Source: Streptomyces sp. NBC_00576 (GTDB lineage: Bacteria; Actinomycetota; Actinomycetes; Streptomycetales; Streptomycetaceae). Taken from it: DNA of 64,000 nt. This document shows positions 42,519-52,194 of this stretch, piece by piece. Below the pieces are notes generated by a model. It was not told the DNA's origin. It did not search any database and worked only from the letters and a program-made list of their open reading frames with translations. Where the stretch lies: NCBI RefSeq assembly GCF_036345175.1, contig NZ_CP107780.1:6138001-6202000 (forward strand). The letters run 5' to 3'. The position numbers and the translations under genes are program-made. How positions within the stretch are numbered: position 1 is the stretch's first letter; each line of letters begins with the position of its first letter.

Positions 42519-45371
42519 TTGTCCCCGACCAGCGAGACCGCACAGGGCGGCCGCCGACTCGTCATCGTCGAGTCGCCTGCCAAGGCGAAGACGATCAAGG
42601 GCTATCTGGGCCCCGGATACGTCGTCGAGGCGAGCGTCGGGCACATCCGCGACCTCCCCAACGGCGCCGCAGAGGTGCCCGAGCAGTACACCGGCGAGGT
42701 GCGCCGCCTCGGGGTGGACGTCGAACACGACTTCCAGCCGATCTACGTGGTCAACGCGGACAAGAAGGCCCAGGTCAAGAAGCTCAAGGACCTGCTGAAG
42801 GACTCCGACGAACTCTTCCTCGCCACCGATGAGGACCGCGAGGGCGAGGCCATCGCGTGGCACCTCCAGGAAGTTCTGAAGCCCAAGGTCCCGGTCAAGC
42901 GGATGGTTTTCCACGAGATCACCAAGGCCGCGATCCAGGCCGCCGTCGCCAACCCGCGTGAGCTGAACCAGAAGCTCGTCGACGCCCAGGAGACCCGCCG
43001 CATCCTCGACCGTCTCTACGGCTACGAGGTCTCGCCGGTCCTGTGGAAGAAGGTCATGCCGCGTCTGTCGGCCGGCCGTGTCCAGTCGGTCGCGACCCGA
43101 CTTGTGGTGGAGCGGGAACGCGAGCGCATCGCTTTCCGTTCTGCTGAGTACTGGGACCTGACGGGGACCTTCGCGACCGGCCGCGCGGGGGACTCGTCGG
43201 ACCCGTCGTCGCTGGTCGCCCGCCTCTCGGCCGTCGACGGCAAGCGGGTCGCGCAGGGCCGCGACTTCGACTCCCTGGGACAACTGAAGAGCGCGAACAC
43301 CCTCCACCTGGACGAGGCGAACGCCCGCGCCCTGGCCGCCGCCCTGGTGGACACCAGCTTCGCCGTCCGCTCGGTCGAGTCGAAGCCCTACCGCCGCTCG
43401 CCGTACGCCCCGTTCCGTACGACGACGCTCCAGCAGGAGGCCAGCCGCAAGCTCGGCTTCGGTGCGAAGGCGACCATGCAGGTGGCGCAGAAGCTGTACG
43501 AGAACGGCTTCATCACCTATATGCGTACGGACTCCACGACCCTGTCGGACACGGCGATCAACGCCGCCCGCGCCCAGGTCACGCAGCTGTACGGCGCCGA
43601 CTACCTGCCCTCGTCCCCGCGGGTGTACGCCGGGAAGGTCAAGAACGCGCAGGAGGCGCACGAGGCGATCCGCCCGTCGGGTGATCGTTTCCGCACCCCG
43701 GCGGAGACAGGCCTCACCGGCGACCAGTTCAGGCTCTACGAGCTGATCTGGAAGCGCACGGTCGCTTCCCAGATGAAGGACGCGGTCGGCAACTCGGTCA
43801 CTGTGAAGATCGCGGGCGCGTCCGCCGACGGCCGGGACGCCGAGTTCAGTGCCTCCGGCAAGACGATCACCTTCCACGGCTTCCTGAAGGCGTACGTCGA
43901 GGGCGCGGACGACCCGAACGCCGAGCTGGACGACCGCGAGAAGCGCCTGCCCCAGGTGAACGAGGGCGACGCCCTGTCCGCCGAGGAGATCACGGTCGAC
44001 GGGCACGCCACCAAGCCCCCGGCCCGCTACACCGAGGCGTCGCTGGTCAAGGAGCTCGAAGAGCGCGAGATCGGCCGCCCGTCGACGTACGCGTCGATCA
44101 TCGGGACCATCCTCGACCGCGGTTACGTCTTCAAGAAGGGCACGGCCCTGGTGCCGTCCTTCCTGTCCTTCGCCGTGGTCAACCTCCTGGAGAAGCACTT
44201 CGGGCGGCTCGTCGACTACGACTTCACCGCCCGGATGGAGGACGACCTCGACCGCATCGCCCGCGGCGAGGCCCAGTCCGTGCCGTGGCTGAGGCGCTTC
44301 TACTTCGGTGAGGGCGCGAAGGGCACTCCCGCCACCGGCGTCGGCGGCGCGGCCGAGGCGGGCAACGGCGACGGGGACCACCTCGGCGGTCTCAAGGAGC
44401 TGGTGACCGACCTGGGCGCGATCGACGCCCGTGAGGTGTCGTCGTTCCCGGTGGGCAACGACATCGTGCTGCGCGTGGGGCGCTACGGCCCGTACATCGA
44501 GCGCGGCGAGAAGGACTCCGAGAACCACCAGCGCGCGGACGTGCAGGAGGATCTCGCTCCCGACGAGCTGTCCGTCGAGCTGGCGGAGGAGCTGCTCGCC
44601 AAGCCGAGCGGCGACTTCGAGCTGGGTGCCGACCCCGAGTCCGGCCACCAGATCATCGCCAGGGACGGCCGCTACGGCCCGTACGTCACCGAGGTGCTCC
44701 CCGAGGGCACCCCGAAGACCGGTAAGAACGCCGTCAAGCCGCGTACGGCCTCGCTGTTCAAGTCGATGTCCCTGGACACGGTGACCCTGGCGGACGCGCT
44801 CCGGCTGATGTCCCTGCCCAGGGTCGTCGGCAAGGACGCGGAGGGCGTGGAGATCACCGCGCAGAACGGGCGTTACGGCCCCTACCTCAAGAAGGGCACG
44901 GACTCGCGGTCCCTGCAGACCGAGGACCAGCTCTTCACGATCACCCTCGAGGAGTCGCTGGCGATCTACGCCCAGCCCAAGCAGCGTGGCCGGGCCGCCG
45001 CCAAGCCGCCGCTGAAGGAGCTGGGCACGGACCCGGTCAGCGGACAGCCGGTGGTCGTCAAGGACGGTCGCTTCGGGCCGTACGTCACCGACGGGGAGAG
45101 CAACGCGACCCTGCGTTCCGGCGACAGCGTCGAGGAGATCACCCCGGAGCGCGGCTACGAGCTGCTCGCCGAGAAGCGCGCCAAGTCGCCCGCCAAGAAG
45201 ACCGCGAAGAAGGCGCCGGCGAAGAAGGCCCCCGCCAAGAAGGCCGCTGCGACGAAGACCGCCGCGGCCAAGAAGACGACGGCCGCCAAGACGACCACCG
45301 CGAAGAAGACGGCCGCGAAGAAGGCCCCGGCCAAGAAGGCGACCGCGGTGAGGGCCACGGGCGAGGAGTGA
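42519..45371 (+). CDS. topA: DNA topoisomerase I
   Basis: 950 residues. Relaxes negative supercoils by single-strand passage. The N-terminal Toprim domain (LVIVESPAKAKTIKG; TDEDREGEAIAWH with the metal-binding acidic residues) is followed by the active-site tyrosine Y334 in TYMRTDS. From about residue 640 there are repeated GRYGPY/GRFGPY units in place of zinc fingers, typical of actinobacterial TopA. The last 70 residues are a Lys/Ala tail (AKKAPAKKA repeats) that in Streptomyces TopA supports DNA binding and processivity. The start is a TTG at 42519 with GGAGAG upstream, a rare start codon that may lower expression. Ends in a hairpin terminator. Confidence 0.97.
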   Translation: MSPTSETAQGGRRLVIVESPAKAKTIKGYLGPGYVVEASVGHIRDLPNGAAEVPEQYTGEVRRLGVDVEHDFQPIYVVNADKKAQVKKLKDLLKDSDELFLATDEDREGEAIAWHLQEVLKPKVPVKRMVFHEITKAAIQAAVANPRELNQKLVDAQETRRILDRLYGYEVSPVLWKKVMPRLSAGRVQSVATRLVVERERERIAFRSAEYWDLTGTFATGRAGDSSDPSSLVARLSAVDGKRVAQGRDFDSLGQLKSANTLHLDEANARALAAALVDTSFAVRSVESKPYRRSPYAPFRTTTLQQEASRKLGFGAKATMQVAQKLYENGFITYMRTDSTTLSDTAINAARAQVTQLYGADYLPSSPRVYAGKVKNAQEAHEAIRPSGDRFRTPAETGLTGDQFRLYELIWKRTVASQMKDAVGNSVTVKIAGASADGRDAEFSASGKTITFHGFLKAYVEGADDPNAELDDREKRLPQVNEGDALSAEEITVDGHATKPPARYTEASLVKELEEREIGRPSTYASIIGTILDRGYVFKKGTALVPSFLSFAVVNLLEKHFGRLVDYDFTARMEDDLDRIARGEAQSVPWLRRFYFGEGAKGTPATGVGGAAEAGNGDGDHLGGLKELVTDLGAIDAREVSSFPVGNDIVLRVGRYGPYIERGEKDSENHQRADVQEDLAPDELSVELAEELLAKPSGDFELGADPESGHQIIARDGRYGPYVTEVLPEGTPKTGKNAVKPRTASLFKSMSLDTVTLADALRLMSLPRVVGKDAEGVEITAQNGRYGPYLKKGTDSRSLQTEDQLFTITLEESLAIYAQPKQRGRAAAKPPLKELGTDPVSGQPVVVKDGRFGPYVTDGESNATLRSGDSVEEITPERGYELLAEKRAKSPAKKTAKKAPAKKAPAKKAAATKTAAAKKTTAAKTTTAKKTAAKKAPAKKATAVRATGEE

Positions 45372-45475
45372 GCCTGTCGGCCGGTGAGCCTGCCGGCCGA
45401 TGCGGAGCGGTGGCGAGTGGTCACGACCGATTTCGGTGAGTGATCTTCACTTCGCCTTCGCACGAGCTTCGTGAA

Positions 45476-45513
45476 ACGACCGCCCCGGCACCATCAGGTG
45501 TCGGGGCGGTCGT
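45476..45513 (+). terminator. Terminator hairpin after topA
   Basis: ACGACCGCCCCG and its complement form a 12-bp stem, extended by an inner CACC/GGTG pairing over a 4-nt loop. It ends 50 bp before the next start codon. Confidence 0.8.
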
Positions 45514-45563
45514 ACGTCGGACGGCCTCTTCGGGCTGTCGGTGGCTGCCGATAGGCTGAAAGC

Positions 45564-48500
45564 ATGACGCCAGCCGAGCAGCCAACGGCCATCCACCAGG
45601 CCCCCGACGACGCGTTGGTCGCGGACTCCCGCGAACGCGCCGTCCGTGCCCTGCTGCGCCAGCCCCAGCTGAAGAGGCTGTGGAGCGCGCAGCTGGTGGG
45701 CGGTGTCGGTGATGCGCTGGCACTGCTGGTCGTGGTGGTGCTCGTCCTCCAGGCGGCCATCGCCGAGGGTTCGTTCGGCGGCGGCTACCGAGGTGCGGCG
45801 CTCGCCGTGACCGCCGTGTTCGGGGCGCGGGTTCTGGCCACGCTGCTCTTCGGCGCCGTCCTGCTCGGCCCGCTCACGTCGCTCACCTCGCAGGAGGGCC
45901 CGCTCGACCGCCGCTGGACCATGGTCGGCGCCGACGGACTGCGCGCCGTACTCATGATCATCGCGCCGCTGTGGATCGACTGGACGCCGGAGAACGCCCT
46001 TGCCGTCCTCCTGGTGACCGCCTTCGTGACGGGCGTCGCCGAGCGCTTCTGGACGGTGTGCAGGGAGAGCGCGGCGCCCGCGCTGCTGCCCGCGCCTCCC
46101 CCGGAGGGGGCGACGGTCCGCCCGCTGCCGGACCACATGGACGCCCTGCGGCGCCTGTCCCTGCGTACGACCTTCATCGCGCTGCCGTTCGCGGGCGCGG
46201 CGCTCGTCGGCGCCGGGCTGGTCAACAACCTACTGGGCACCGGGATCGACTGGTTCGGCCGGCACCAGGGGGCCTTCGGGTCGTACGTCGCGGCCGGGCT
46301 GTTCGCCGCCTCGCTGTCCGTGCTCACCGCCCTGGAACTGCCCGACGCACGCACCCCACGCGCGCGGTCACCCCTCGAAGGCCTGCGCCGCCCCAAGTAC
46401 GGCACGGCCGCCGACACGGGCCGTACGGGCGCGATCCCGCTGCTCGTGCTGGCCTGCGCGGCCGTCTCCGGCGCGGTAGCGGCGGCCGTCTCCGTGGCCG
46501 TCCTGCACGCCAAGGACCTGGGCGGTGGCCCGGTGATGTACGGGCTGTTGGTCCTCGCCCTGACCGGCGGCACGGTCGTCGGTATCCGTACGGCACCGAA
46601 GGTGCTGGTGTCGCTGTCGCGGCGCCGGCTGCTCGCGCTGGCCGTCGCCTTCACCGGGATCGCGCTGCTCGCCGCCGGGCTGGTCCCGGACGTGACGACG
46701 GTGCTGCTGATCGTCGGCCTCGCGGGCATCGGCGCGGGCGTCGCCGCCAACACCGGGCACACGCTGCTCGACCAGGAGACCGAGGACCAGCGGCGGACAC
46801 GGCTGACCGAGCATCTGCACGCGGTCGTACGGGTGTCTGTGGCGCTGGCCGTGCTGATCGCCCCCCTGGTGGCCGCCCTCATCGGGCCGCACCGCCTGGA
46901 AAGCGGCAAGTTCGTGTTCGCCCACGGCGGCGCGGCGTTCACGCTGATGCTGGTGGGCGCGCTGCTGCTGCCGGTGGCCGCGCTGGTCCTGGCCAAGGCC
47001 GACGACCGTTCCGGCGTACCGCTGCGGCACGACCTGCGGGACGCGCTGCGCGGCGGCGACGACCCCGCGCAGGCACTCGCCACAACCGGCTTCTTCATCG
47101 CACTGGAGGGCGGCGACGGGGCCGGCAAGTCCACGCAGGCGAAGGCACTCGCCGAGTGGATAAGGGCCAAGGGGCACGAAGTCGTGGTCACCCGTGAGCC
47201 GGGGGCGACCCCGGTGGGCAAGCGGCTGCGGTCGATCCTGCTGGACGTGTCGAGCGCCGGGCTGTCGCACCGTGCGGAGGCGCTGCTGTACGCGGCGGAC
47301 CGCGCGGAGCACGTCGACACGGTCGTACGGCCTGCCCTGGAGCGGGGCGCGGTCGTCATCTCCGACCGGTACATCGACTCGTCGGTGGCCTATCAGGGCG
47401 CGGGCCGGGACCTCTCCCCGACGGAGATCGCACGGATCTCGCGCTGGGCGACCGACGGCCTGGTGCCGCATCTGACTGTCCTGCTGGATGTTTCTCCGGA
47501 GGCCGCGCGCGAGCGGTTCACGGAGGCGCCGGACCGGCTGGAGTCGGAGCCGGCCGAGTTCCACGAGCGCGTGCGCTCCGGTTTCCTCACGCTGGCCGCC
47601 GCCGACGCGGGCCGCTATCTGGTCGTGGACGCGGCGCAGGAGCCCGAGGCGGTCACGACGGTCGTCCGGCACCGGCTCGACCTGATGCTGCCCCTCTCCG
47701 AGGCAGAGGTGAAGGCCCAGGAGGAGGCGCGCAAGGCGGCCGAGGAGGAGGCCAGGCGCAAGGCGGAGGAAGAGGCCGCGCGCAAGGCCGAGGAGGAGCG
47801 CGTCGAGCGCGAGCGCCAGGAGACGCTGGCCAGGCTGCGCGCCGAGGAGGAGGAGCGCAAGCGCCGCGAGCTGGAGGAGGCGCAGCGCCGCGAGGCCGAA
47901 CGCCAGGCGGAGGAGGCCCGGCAGCGGGCCGAGGACGCGCGCCGCCGCGCCGAGGAGGAGCGGGTACGGCTGCTCGCGGAGGAGAAGGCCCGCGCCGAGG
48001 CCGAGGCCCGCCGCAAGGTCGAGGAGGACCGCCGACGCAGGCAGGCCGAGGAGGAGGCGCGGCTGCACGCGGAGGCGGAGGAACGGCGCCTGGAGAAGCA
48101 GCGGAAGGCCGAGGAGGCCCTGGTCCGCGCGGAGGCCGAGCGGCGCCGGGTCGCGGAGGCGGCGGCTTCTGCCGCGGCCGCGGCTTCGGCGGCGGTGGCT
48201 GCCGCGGCGGCTGCGGAGAGTGCGGCGGCTGCGGAGAGTGCGGCTTCAGGCAGTGGTACGACTGGGGTTGGGGCTGCGGGTTCTGGTGCGGCGGGTGGCG
48301 GACGGTCCGGCGGTTCCGATGCGGAGGTGACGGCCAAGCTGCAGAAGCCGCCGATGCCTCCGGGGGCGGCCGACGAGACCGCGGTGTTGCCGCCGGTTCC
48401 CTCGGGTGCGGCGGACGAGACGGCTGTGCTGCGTCCTGTGGTGCCGGGTGCGACGGACGAGACCGCGGTGCTGCCGGCGGTGCCCCCGGGAGCGGCCGAC

Positions 48501-48848
48501 GAGACGGCTGTGCTGCCGCCCGTGGTGCCGGGTGCGGCCGATGAGACCGCGGTGCTGCCTCCCGTACGGGACGGCAGTGCGGGTCGGCAGGAGGGTGCGC
48601 CTGCGGATCGCGTGCCGCCGGGGTTCTTCCGGGACGAGCGGGCGGACGGTCCGTCCGGGGCCGGCGAGGACCGTACGCGGGAGCTGCCCCAGCTCGACGC
48701 CGACGGCAACCCGCGCCGGCGCCCGCGCTCCGACTGGGCGGAGGAGACTCCGCTGGACGACCTGCCGACGCTGGCCGACGAACTGTTCGGGCCGCACGCG
48801 GACGACGACCGGGACGAGGGGCGCGGGCGGGGCGGGCGGCGCCGCTGA
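45564..48848 (+). CDS. tmk: Membrane transporter-like domain fused to thymidylate kinase
   Basis: 1094 residues. Residues about 30-500 hold about 12 transmembrane segments of an MFS-like fold. A complete thymidylate kinase follows (about 510-715): FFIALEGGDGAGKSTQAK with P-loop lysine K522, TREPG, and SDRYIDSSVAYQGAGRDL; it phosphorylates dTMP to dTDP. Then come a charged Glu/Ala/Arg coiled coil (about 715-870), an Ala-rich stretch, five 14-residue repeats with the core ADETAVLPPV, and an acidic/basic tail. In S. coelicolor a similar fusion lies in this place. No other tmk is in the window, so this may be the essential enzyme. ATG at 45564. Confidence 0.9.
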   Translation: MTPAEQPTAIHQAPDDALVADSRERAVRALLRQPQLKRLWSAQLVGGVGDALALLVVVVLVLQAAIAEGSFGGGYRGAALAVTAVFGARVLATLLFGAVLLGPLTSLTSQEGPLDRRWTMVGADGLRAVLMIIAPLWIDWTPENALAVLLVTAFVTGVAERFWTVCRESAAPALLPAPPPEGATVRPLPDHMDALRRLSLRTTFIALPFAGAALVGAGLVNNLLGTGIDWFGRHQGAFGSYVAAGLFAASLSVLTALELPDARTPRARSPLEGLRRPKYGTAADTGRTGAIPLLVLACAAVSGAVAAAVSVAVLHAKDLGGGPVMYGLLVLALTGGTVVGIRTAPKVLVSLSRRRLLALAVAFTGIALLAAGLVPDVTTVLLIVGLAGIGAGVAANTGHTLLDQETEDQRRTRLTEHLHAVVRVSVALAVLIAPLVAALIGPHRLESGKFVFAHGGAAFTLMLVGALLLPVAALVLAKADDRSGVPLRHDLRDALRGGDDPAQALATTGFFIALEGGDGAGKSTQAKALAEWIRAKGHEVVVTREPGATPVGKRLRSILLDVSSAGLSHRAEALLYAADRAEHVDTVVRPALERGAVVISDRYIDSSVAYQGAGRDLSPTEIARISRWATDGLVPHLTVLLDVSPEAARERFTEAPDRLESEPAEFHERVRSGFLTLAAADAGRYLVVDAAQEPEAVTTVVRHRLDLMLPLSEAEVKAQEEARKAAEEEARRKAEEEAARKAEEERVERERQETLARLRAEEEERKRRELEEAQRREAERQAEEARQRAEDARRRAEEERVRLLAEEKARAEAEARRKVEEDRRRRQAEEEARLHAEAEERRLEKQRKAEEALVRAEAERRRVAEAAASAAAAASAAVAAAAAAESAAAAESAASGSGTTGVGAAGSGAAGGGRSGGSDAEVTAKLQKPPMPPGAADETAVLPPVPSGAADETAVLRPVVPGATDETAVLPAVPPGAADETAVLPPVVPGAADETAVLPPVRDGSAGRQEGAPADRVPPGFFRDERADGPSGAGEDRTRELPQLDADGNPRRRPRSDWAEETPLDDLPTLADELFGPHADDDRDEGRGRGGRRR
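48357..48566 (+). repeat. Five 42-bp tandem repeats inside the tmk fusion gene
   Basis: Five in-frame 14-codon units encode P-G-A-A-D-E-T-A-V-L-P-P-V with small changes. The Thr in DETAVLP is a plausible Ser/Thr-kinase site and FHA-domain docking motif. Confidence 0.9.
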
Positions 48849-49011
48849 CGCGGGCGCTCGTTGGCAGGGGGTTCGTCGGCAGTGGGTCCCGTTCGCCCGT
48901 GGAGCCCGTTGTCAGTGGGGACCCGCACAATGGACTCCGCGAGGCAAGCCGTGACGAAACGGCGTGCCGAGACGGTATGACGCGATGGCGTGACGGAAGG
49001 GTGGTGCTCCC

Positions 49012-50217
49012 ATGCCGGTGTGGGACGACCTGGTGGGCCAGGAGAAGGTGAGCGCGCAGCTGGAGGCCGCCGCGCGGGATGCCGACGCCCTGGTCACTGC
49101 CGTCGCCGCGAGCGAGCCCCAGCCCGAGGCGTCGAAGATGACGCACGCCTGGCTCTTCACCGGCCCGCCCGGCTCCGGCCGGTCCACAGCGGCCCGCGCC
49201 TTCGCCGCCGCCCTGCAGTGCGTGAGCCCCGACCGTGCCCTGGGCGGAGTCCCCGGCTGCGGGTTCTGCGACGGCTGCCACACAAGCCTGACGGGCAATC
49301 ACGCCGACGTGGACATCGTCCGTACCGACCTTCTCTCCATCGGCGTCAAGGAGACCCGCGCCCTGGTCCGGCGCGCCCAGCTGTCACCGGCCGTCGGACG
49401 CTGGCAGGTCATCGTCCTGGAGGACGCGGACCGCCTCACCGAGGGCGCGGGCAACGTCCTGCTCAAGGCCATCGAGGAGCCCGCGCCGCGCACGGTGTGG
49501 ATGCTGTGCGCCCCGTCCATCGAGGACGTGCTGCCCACGATCCGCTCCCGCTGCCGTCTCCTCACCCTGCGTACCCCGCCGGTGGAGGCGGTGGCGGACA
49601 TCCTCATCCGCCGGGACGGTATCGAGCCGGACGTCGCGCACACCGCGGCCCGTGCCACCCAGGGGCACATCGGCCGTGCCCGCCGACTGGCCACGGACGC
49701 GCGGGCGCGTGAGCGCCGGGCCGCCGTACTCAGGCTGCCGCTCCGCGTCGAGGACGTCGGCGGCTGTCTCAAGGCGGCCCAGGAGCTGATCGACTCGGCT
49801 TCGGAGGATGCCAAGCAGCTCGCCGAGGAGGTCGACGTGAAGGAGACGGAGGAGCTGAAGCAGGCGATGGGCGCGGCCCAGGGCGGCCGGATGCCACGCG
49901 GCACGGCGGGCGTGATGAAGGAGCTGGAGGACCGCCAGAAGCGCCGGAGAACGCGTACGCAGCGCGACACTCTCGACCTGGCCCTGATCGACCTCACCGG
50001 CTTCTACCGCGACGTTCTCGCCCTTCAGCTGGGCTCCCGCCTGGCGATCGCCAACGCGGGGGCCGAGGACACCCTGGAGCGCCTCGCCCGCGCCGGCTCA
50101 CCCGAGTCGACGCTCCGCCGCATCGACGCGATCGCCGCGTGCCGCGAGGCGTTGGACCGCAACGTGGCGCCACTGCTGGCGGTGGAGGCGATGACGCTGG
50201 CGCTGAGAGCGGGCTGA
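49012..50217 (+). CDS. holB: DNA polymerase III subunit delta'
   Basis: 401 residues, clamp-loader AAA+ subunit. WDDLVGQEKV, TGPPGSGRST (Walker A), a zinc module with C-x2-C-x2-C (GFCDGCH, preceded by C), VLEDADRLTEGAGNVLLKAI (Walker B region) and the SRC motif (TIRSRCRLL) are all visible. The P-loop has Arg instead of Lys (GSGRST), so it probably does not hydrolyse ATP, as for delta' of E. coli. ATG at 49012; GGAAGGG upstream. Neighbour of tmk, as holB is in many bacteria. Confidence 0.93.
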   Translation: MPVWDDLVGQEKVSAQLEAAARDADALVTAVAASEPQPEASKMTHAWLFTGPPGSGRSTAARAFAAALQCVSPDRALGGVPGCGFCDGCHTSLTGNHADVDIVRTDLLSIGVKETRALVRRAQLSPAVGRWQVIVLEDADRLTEGAGNVLLKAIEEPAPRTVWMLCAPSIEDVLPTIRSRCRLLTLRTPPVEAVADILIRRDGIEPDVAHTAARATQGHIGRARRLATDARARERRAAVLRLPLRVEDVGGCLKAAQELIDSASEDAKQLAEEVDVKETEELKQAMGAAQGGRMPRGTAGVMKELEDRQKRRRTRTQRDTLDLALIDLTGFYRDVLALQLGSRLAIANAGAEDTLERLARAGSPESTLRRIDAIAACREALDRNVAPLLAVEAMTLALRAG

Positions 50218-50285
50218 CGGTCGTCATCGGCAACTCGCCACTGTCGACGGGTGGCTGTCGACGGGTGACTGGTGACTGGTGACTC

Positions 50286-50310
50286 ATGACCCGTAACTCG
50301 TACGGGTCAT
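50286..50310. promoter_or_regulatory. Palindrome in the holB-peptidase intergenic region
   Basis: ATGACCCGT and its exact complement around 7 nt, 50 bp before the peptidase ATG, adjacent to direct repeats of ACTGGTG and GTCGACGGGTG (50247-50283). It could be an operator, or the holB terminator. Confidence 0.45.
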
Positions 50311-50359
50311 ATCGGGGACGGAGAGTATTCATATGGTTCCTCAGGGTTACGCTCGCTGA

Positions 50360-51907
50360 ATGCATATGAGGCGCACACCTCGTCCGACCTGGACATTGCT
50401 CGCTGTTGCCGCGCTGCTCGTGTCCGCCTGCTCGACAGGGAGTTCGACGAGCGCGGCGAATACGGCGAGTGCCGTGAGTTCGTCGGCCACGCCGGCCGGC
50501 CTCGCGCGGTACTACGAGCAGAAGCTGAGCTGGCGGGCGTGCGGTGTCCCGGGGTTCGAGTGCGCCACGATGAAGGCGCCCCTCGACTACGCGGCGCCCT
50601 CCGCGGGCGACGTCAGACTCGCCGTCTCCCGCAAGAAGGCCACGGGCGCGGGCAAGCCGCTCGGCTCACTGCTGGTCAACCCGGGTGGACCGGGCGGTTC
50701 GGCGGTCGGGTACGTGCAGTCGTACGCGGGTATCGGCTACCCGGCCAAGGTCCGCGCGCGCTACGACGTGGTCGCGGTCGACCCGCGCGGGGTGGCGCGC
50801 AGCGAGCCGATCGAGTGCCTGGACGGCCGCGAGATGGACGCGTACACACAGACGGACACGACTCCGAACAACGCCCGGGAGACGGACGAACTGGTCGGCG
50901 CGTACAAGGAGTTCGCCGAGGGCTGCGGCAGCAGTTCGCCCGGTCTGCTGCGGCATGTGTCCACGGTGGAGGCGGCCCGAGACATGGACATCCTGCGGGC
51001 GGTGCTGGGCGACCGGCGACTGACGTACGTCGGGGCGTCGTACGGAACGTTCCTCGGGGCGACGTACGCGGGTCTCTTCCCGGGCCGCGTGGGCCGACTG
51101 GTCCTGGACGGCGCGATGGACCCCTCCCTGTCCGCGAGCCGGCTGAGCCTCGACCAGACGACGGGCTTCGAGACGGCGTTCGACGCGTTCGCGAAGGACT
51201 GTGTACGGCAGCCGGACTGCCCGCTGGGTACGGAAGAGGGCGCGGTCGGCACGAAGCTGAAGGCGTTCTTCGACCGCCTCGACACGTCGCCGATCCCGAC
51301 GGGTGACGCGGACGGCCGCAAGCTGGGCGAGGCTCTCGCCACGACCGGCGTGATCGCCGCGATGTACGACGAGAGCACCTGGCCGCAACTGCGCGAGTCG
51401 CTGACCTCGGCGATGCGGGACAAGGACGGCTCGGGCCTGCTGCTCCTTTCCGACAGCTACTACGAGCGCGACGCCGACGGCCGCTACTCGAACCTGATGT
51501 TCGCCAACGCGGCCGTCAACTGCCTCGACCTCCCGGCGGCGTACGCCACCCCCGAGCAGGTGCGCGATGCGCTGCCGTCCTTCGAGAGGGCGTCCCCCGT
51601 CTTCGGCGAGGTTATGGCCTGGGCCTCCCTGAGCTGCGCGTACTGGCCGGTCCGGCCGACGGGCGCGCCGCATCGCATCGAGGCGAAGGGTGCGGCCCCG
51701 ATCGTGGTCGTCGGCACGACACGCGACCCTGCGACCCCGTACCGCTGGGCCCGGTCCCTGTCCGGCCAGCTCTCCTCGGCCCGCCTCCTGACCTATGAGG
51801 GCGACGGCCACACGGCGTACGGGCGGGGCAGCGACTGCATCGACGAAACGATCAACGCGTACTTGCTCCGGGGGACCCCTCCGGTGAAGGGGAAACGGTG
51901 CTCGTAG
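50360..51907 (+). CDS. slpE: Secreted tripeptidyl aminopeptidase (alpha/beta hydrolase lipoprotein, Slp type)
   Basis: 515 residues. The signal peptide ends in a lipobox VSAC (C24), so it is a membrane-tethered exported protein. Catalytic residues: S227 in GASYGTFLG, D456 in TTRDPATPY, and H484 in GDGHTAYG; the pattern and the C-terminal TAP-like domain match Streptomyces tripeptidyl aminopeptidases (S33 family). I name it slpE because its place after holB fits the S. coelicolor gene; the assignment to slpE versus slpD is from gene order. ATG at 50360, weak ribosome-binding site. Confidence 0.87.
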   Translation: MHMRRTPRPTWTLLAVAALLVSACSTGSSTSAANTASAVSSSATPAGLARYYEQKLSWRACGVPGFECATMKAPLDYAAPSAGDVRLAVSRKKATGAGKPLGSLLVNPGGPGGSAVGYVQSYAGIGYPAKVRARYDVVAVDPRGVARSEPIECLDGREMDAYTQTDTTPNNARETDELVGAYKEFAEGCGSSSPGLLRHVSTVEAARDMDILRAVLGDRRLTYVGASYGTFLGATYAGLFPGRVGRLVLDGAMDPSLSASRLSLDQTTGFETAFDAFAKDCVRQPDCPLGTEEGAVGTKLKAFFDRLDTSPIPTGDADGRKLGEALATTGVIAAMYDESTWPQLRESLTSAMRDKDGSGLLLLSDSYYERDADGRYSNLMFANAAVNCLDLPAAYATPEQVRDALPSFERASPVFGEVMAWASLSCAYWPVRPTGAPHRIEAKGAAPIVVVGTTRDPATPYRWARSLSGQLSSARLLTYEGDGHTAYGRGSDCIDETINAYLLRGTPPVKGKRCS

Positions 51908-52025
51908 CGGGACGGTGGGCGGCGGTGCGGCGGCTTCTGGGAGGCGTCCGGGGGGTGTGCGGAGCACCCCCGGAAACTGTGTAGACTTGCCGACGTTGCT
52001 GACCGCACCATGGTGTGGACAGCGC

Positions 52026-52099
52026 GCCGCCTTAGCTCAGATGGCCAGAGCAACGCACTCGTAATGCGTAGGTCTCGGGTTCGAATCCCGAAGGCGGCT
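52026..52099 (+). tRNA. tRNA-Thr (anticodon CGT)
   Basis: 74 nt with complete cloverleaf: acceptor GCCGCCT/AGGCGGC, anticodon stem ACGCA/TGCGT with loop CTCGTAA, T arm TCGGG-TTCGAAT-CCCGA. CCA is not encoded. Anticodon CGT reads ACG threonine codons. Confidence 0.97.
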
Positions 52100-52105
52100 C
52101 CGAGG

Positions 52106-52148
52106 AACCCCAGGACTCACTCGCCGTGACCTGGGGTTTCTTTGTTTT
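52106..52148 (+). terminator. Intrinsic terminator of tRNA-Thr
   Basis: AACCCCAGG and its exact complement form a 9-bp stem with a 15-nt loop, followed by the T-rich run TCTTTGTTTT. Confidence 0.88.
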
Positions 52149-52194
52149 CTTGACCTTGGAATGTGCGTACTGAGGGCCTCTTGAGGCTGTGCAT

